Below, piece after piece: positions 4,793 to 6,126 of a DNA stretch of 6,126 bases (its first letter is position 1; the number at the start of each line of letters is the position of its first letter). The notes under the pieces were generated by a model. It saw only the letters and a list, made by a program, of their open reading frames with translations, made no database searches and had not been told where the DNA came from. Source of the DNA: DATJSN01 sp035504095 (GTDB lineage Bacteria > Planctomycetota > Phycisphaerae > WQYP01). The stretch is from positions 1 through 6,126 of the forward strand of contig DATJSN010000016.1 in assembly GCA_035504095.1 (NCBI GenBank), written 5' to 3'. Made by a program: the position numbers and the translations under genes.

Positions 4793-5496
4793 TGCGACAT
4801 GACGGACGAAAGCCCGATCAACTGCGAAAAATTTCCTTTCAGCGCGGTTTCACCGCGTCTGCCGGCGGCTCGGTGCTGATTCGCTGCGGCAGCACCCATG
4901 TTTTGTGCACCGCGATGATCGAACCCGGCGTGCCGGATTGGCTCAAGGGCAAAGGCGCCGGCTGGCTTACAGCAGAATATGCCATGCTTCCATCATCGAC
5001 GCCATCACGTAAACGCCGCGACGCCGGCAAACCCGACGGACGTAGCGTGGAAATTCAGCGACTCATTGGCCGCGTTCTACGAAGCGTCGTTAACCTCACG
5101 GCACTGAGCGAAAACACCTTGTGGCTTGACTGCGACGTTCTGCAGGCCGACGGCGGCACACGCACCGCCGCGATCACCGGCGCCTACGTCGCTTTGCGCG
5201 ACGCCGTAGCTGCAGCGAAGAAAAAGAAATTATTTGCCGGCAATCCGATCACCGGTCAGGTCGCCGCGGTCAGCGTCGGCATGGTTGGCGGCAAAGCCGT
5301 TCTGGACCTGGATTATGCCGAGGATTCAACTGCCGAAGTGGACATGAACGTGGCGATGCTGTCCAGCGGGGCCTTCGTGGAAATTCAAGCTTCGGCGGAA
5401 CGCGCCGCATTTTCGCCGCAGCAATTTTCGGCCATGCTCAAACTCGCATCGATGGGTATTCGTAAACTTCATAAATTGCAGAACTCGGCGCGATAA
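4792..5496 (+). CDS. rph: Ribonuclease PH
   Basis: Phosphorolytic 3'-to-5' exoribonuclease, a ring-shaped hexamer in the cytoplasm, which trims the 3' trailers of tRNA precursors using phosphate and releases nucleoside diphosphates. The 234 residues fit the family (about 238 in E. coli). Visible motifs: RHDGR (2-6), GWLTAEYAMLPSST (57-70), GRSVEIQRLIGRVLR (83-97), CDVLQADGGTRTAAITGA (114-131) with the phosphate-binding G-T-R at 122-124, and LDLDYAEDSTAEVDMN (171-186) holding the metal-binding aspartates D178 and D184. EIQASAE (198-204) replaces the more common EIQGTAE. It starts inside the argF stop (TAATG, 4790-4794), preceded by GGAGGA (4781-4786) within the end of argF, so translation is probably coupled. 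In many bacteria rph is followed by rdgB; here a transposase comes next. Confidence 0.96.
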   Translation: MRHDGRKPDQLRKISFQRGFTASAGGSVLIRCGSTHVLCTAMIEPGVPDWLKGKGAGWLTAEYAMLPSSTPSRKRRDAGKPDGRSVEIQRLIGRVLRSVVNLTALSENTLWLDCDVLQADGGTRTAAITGAYVALRDAVAAAKKKKLFAGNPITGQVAAVSVGMVGGKAVLDLDYAEDSTAEVDMNVAMLSSGAFVEIQASAERAAFSPQQFSAMLKLASMGIRKLHKLQNSAR

Positions 5497-5525
5497 AACC
5501 GAGCAACATTCCTTGAAAATATTTT

Positions 5526-5596
5526 GTCACAGAAATCACGGAGCACATAGAGAAAGTGATTTTTCCTATTTATTTCTCTCTTGGCTCTCTGAGTTC
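5526..5596. repeat. Imperfect AT-rich palindrome, possible remnant of a dispersed repeat
   Basis: AGAAATCAC (5531-5539) pairs with GTGATTTTT (5556-5564, one G-T wobble), and AGAGAAA (5549-5555) is an exact inverted repeat of TTTCTCT (5573-5579). The purine-rich left arm (CACAGAAATCACGGAGCACA) followed by a pyrimidine-rich right arm (TTTCTCTCTTGGCTCTCTGA) recalls the 'acagagatcacgga ... tctctgtg' repeats scattered in intergenic DNA of several phyla. The first hairpin with its TTTTT end could also act as a weak terminator after rph. Only one copy is visible, so repeat status is inference. Confidence 0.35.
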
Positions 5597-6126
5597 GGGA
5601 CTGTTGCCCAAATCACCAAAAGCGTTAAAAATAACATTAATCGATTGCATGGAGGCACACCATTATGATGGGTAGACAGAATAAGAACGGTCCCAAGCTG
5701 TTTTACGTTGGCGTAGACATAGAAGAACGTATTCCGCCGGATCACCCGCTGCGTCGCGTCTTGCAGGCGGTCGATTTTGGATTCGTACGTCCCCTGGTCG
5801 CACCCTTGTATGGCTATAACGGGCACGTCTCGCTGGATCCCGTCGTGGTGCTCAAGCTGTTGTTTTTGTGTTTTTTCGAGAATGTCCGCAGCGAACGCGA
5901 ATTGATGCGTCAGTTGCCGATGCGTCTGGACTGGCTGTGGTTCTGCGGCATGGATTGGGAGAGTATTCCACCGGATCACAGCGTGCTGAGCAAAGCGCGT
6001 AAACGCTGGGGAGAAGGGATTTTTGAACGCGTCTTTGAGCAAGTAGTACGGTTGTGCCAACAGGCGGGGTTGCTGGAAGGCCGCACCGTGCATGCGGACT
6101 CGACGCAACTGCAGGCTCAAACCTCT
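5597..6126 (+). mobile_element. Left part of an IS5/IS1182-like insertion sequence, cut by window edge
   Basis: The element is recognised by its transposase gene at 5665. Its left boundary is not proven. GGGACTGTTGCCCA (5597-5610) is a plausible start of the left terminal inverted repeat because it follows the AT-rich palindrome and precedes the transposase start by a typical 60-70 bases, but the right end lies outside the window, so neither inverted repeats nor target duplication can be checked. Confidence 0.5.
5665..6126 (+). CDS. IS5/IS1182-like transposase with DUF772 N-terminal domain, partial
   Basis: DNA-cutting DDE transposase that would move the surrounding insertion sequence. The first 154 residues are present and open at the window end. 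The DUF772-type N-terminal domain is clear: VDIEERIPPDHPLRRVL (17-33), VSLDPVVVLKLLFL (55-68), VRSERELMRQL (74-84), a tryptophan-rich stretch (88-98) and IPPDHSVLSKARKRWG (101-116). VHADST (142-147) supplies D145, the likely first catalytic aspartate; the second aspartate and the glutamate lie beyond the edge. ATG at 5665 follows GGAGG (5651-5655) by 9 bases; the adjacent ATG at 5668 is also possible. No frameshift or stop is seen, so this part looks intact. It reads in the same direction as rph, whose stop is 168 bases upstream. The exact IS family (IS5 or IS1182) cannot be settled without the C-terminal half. Confidence 0.92.
   Translation, partial: MMGRQNKNGPKLFYVGVDIEERIPPDHPLRRVLQAVDFGFVRPLVAPLYGYNGHVSLDPVVVLKLLFLCFFENVRSERELMRQLPMRLDWLWFCGMDWESIPPDHSVLSKARKRWGEGIFERVFEQVVRLCQQAGLLEGRTVHADSTQLQAQTS

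Noticed and set aside
5566..6120. 184-codon minus-strand open frame
   Set aside because: It is antisense to the transposase, which has a clear DUF772-type domain, and its own translation resembles no family I know.
1..6126. CRISPR array, tRNA or rRNA gene
   Set aside because: No regularly spaced direct repeats, no tRNA T-loop (GGTTCGAATCC-type) within a cloverleaf, and no conserved rRNA segment were seen.

Overview
The window looks like chromosomal DNA of a planctomycete or another PVC-group bacterium. This is an inference from the DUF2617-like protein, the divergent ArgB subfamily and general gene style; no rRNA or other phylogenetic marker is present. It carries six protein genes that can be placed in families, one unannotated 38-residue gene, a long structured RNA leader, an intrinsic terminator and the first part of an insertion sequence.

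Layout. Bases 1-996 (minus) hold a GT-B glycosyltransferase cut off at the left edge. A short divergent gap leads to a tiny, extremely basic 38-residue protein (1072-1188, plus) with a strong Shine-Dalgarno (SD) sequence. It converges, with a 9-base gap, on a gamma-carbonic-anhydrase-like left-handed beta-helix protein (1198-1737, minus). Bases 1738-2216 contain no convincing gene: an AT-rich stretch, a good sigma70-type promoter (-10 TATAAT at 1891), then a transcribed leader of about 310 nt rich in hairpins. The leader feeds a DUF2617-like gene (2217-2795), closed by a textbook terminator (2823-2851).

A second plus-strand operon follows: argB (acetylglutamate kinase, GTG start), argF (ornithine carbamoyltransferase) and rph (RNase PH). 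The argF stop and rph start overlap by one base (TAATG). ArgB and ArgF are two steps of arginine biosynthesis. RNase PH trims tRNA 3' ends and is not metabolically linked, so it probably shares the operon for expression. After rph comes a short AT-rich spacer with a repeat-like imperfect palindrome, then an IS5/IS1182-like transposase (from 5665) that runs off the right edge.

The most interesting element is the leader at about 1903-2216. Its 5' end holds CTTCGTAT (1919-1926), perfectly complementary to ATACGAAG (2201-2208), which overlaps the SD of the DUF2617-like gene. The same 5' segment can instead fold on ACGAA (1906-1910), so two mutually exclusive pairings are possible, the layout of a translational switch. 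Several further hairpins lie between. I could not match it to any riboswitch class I know, and folding or covariation is untested.
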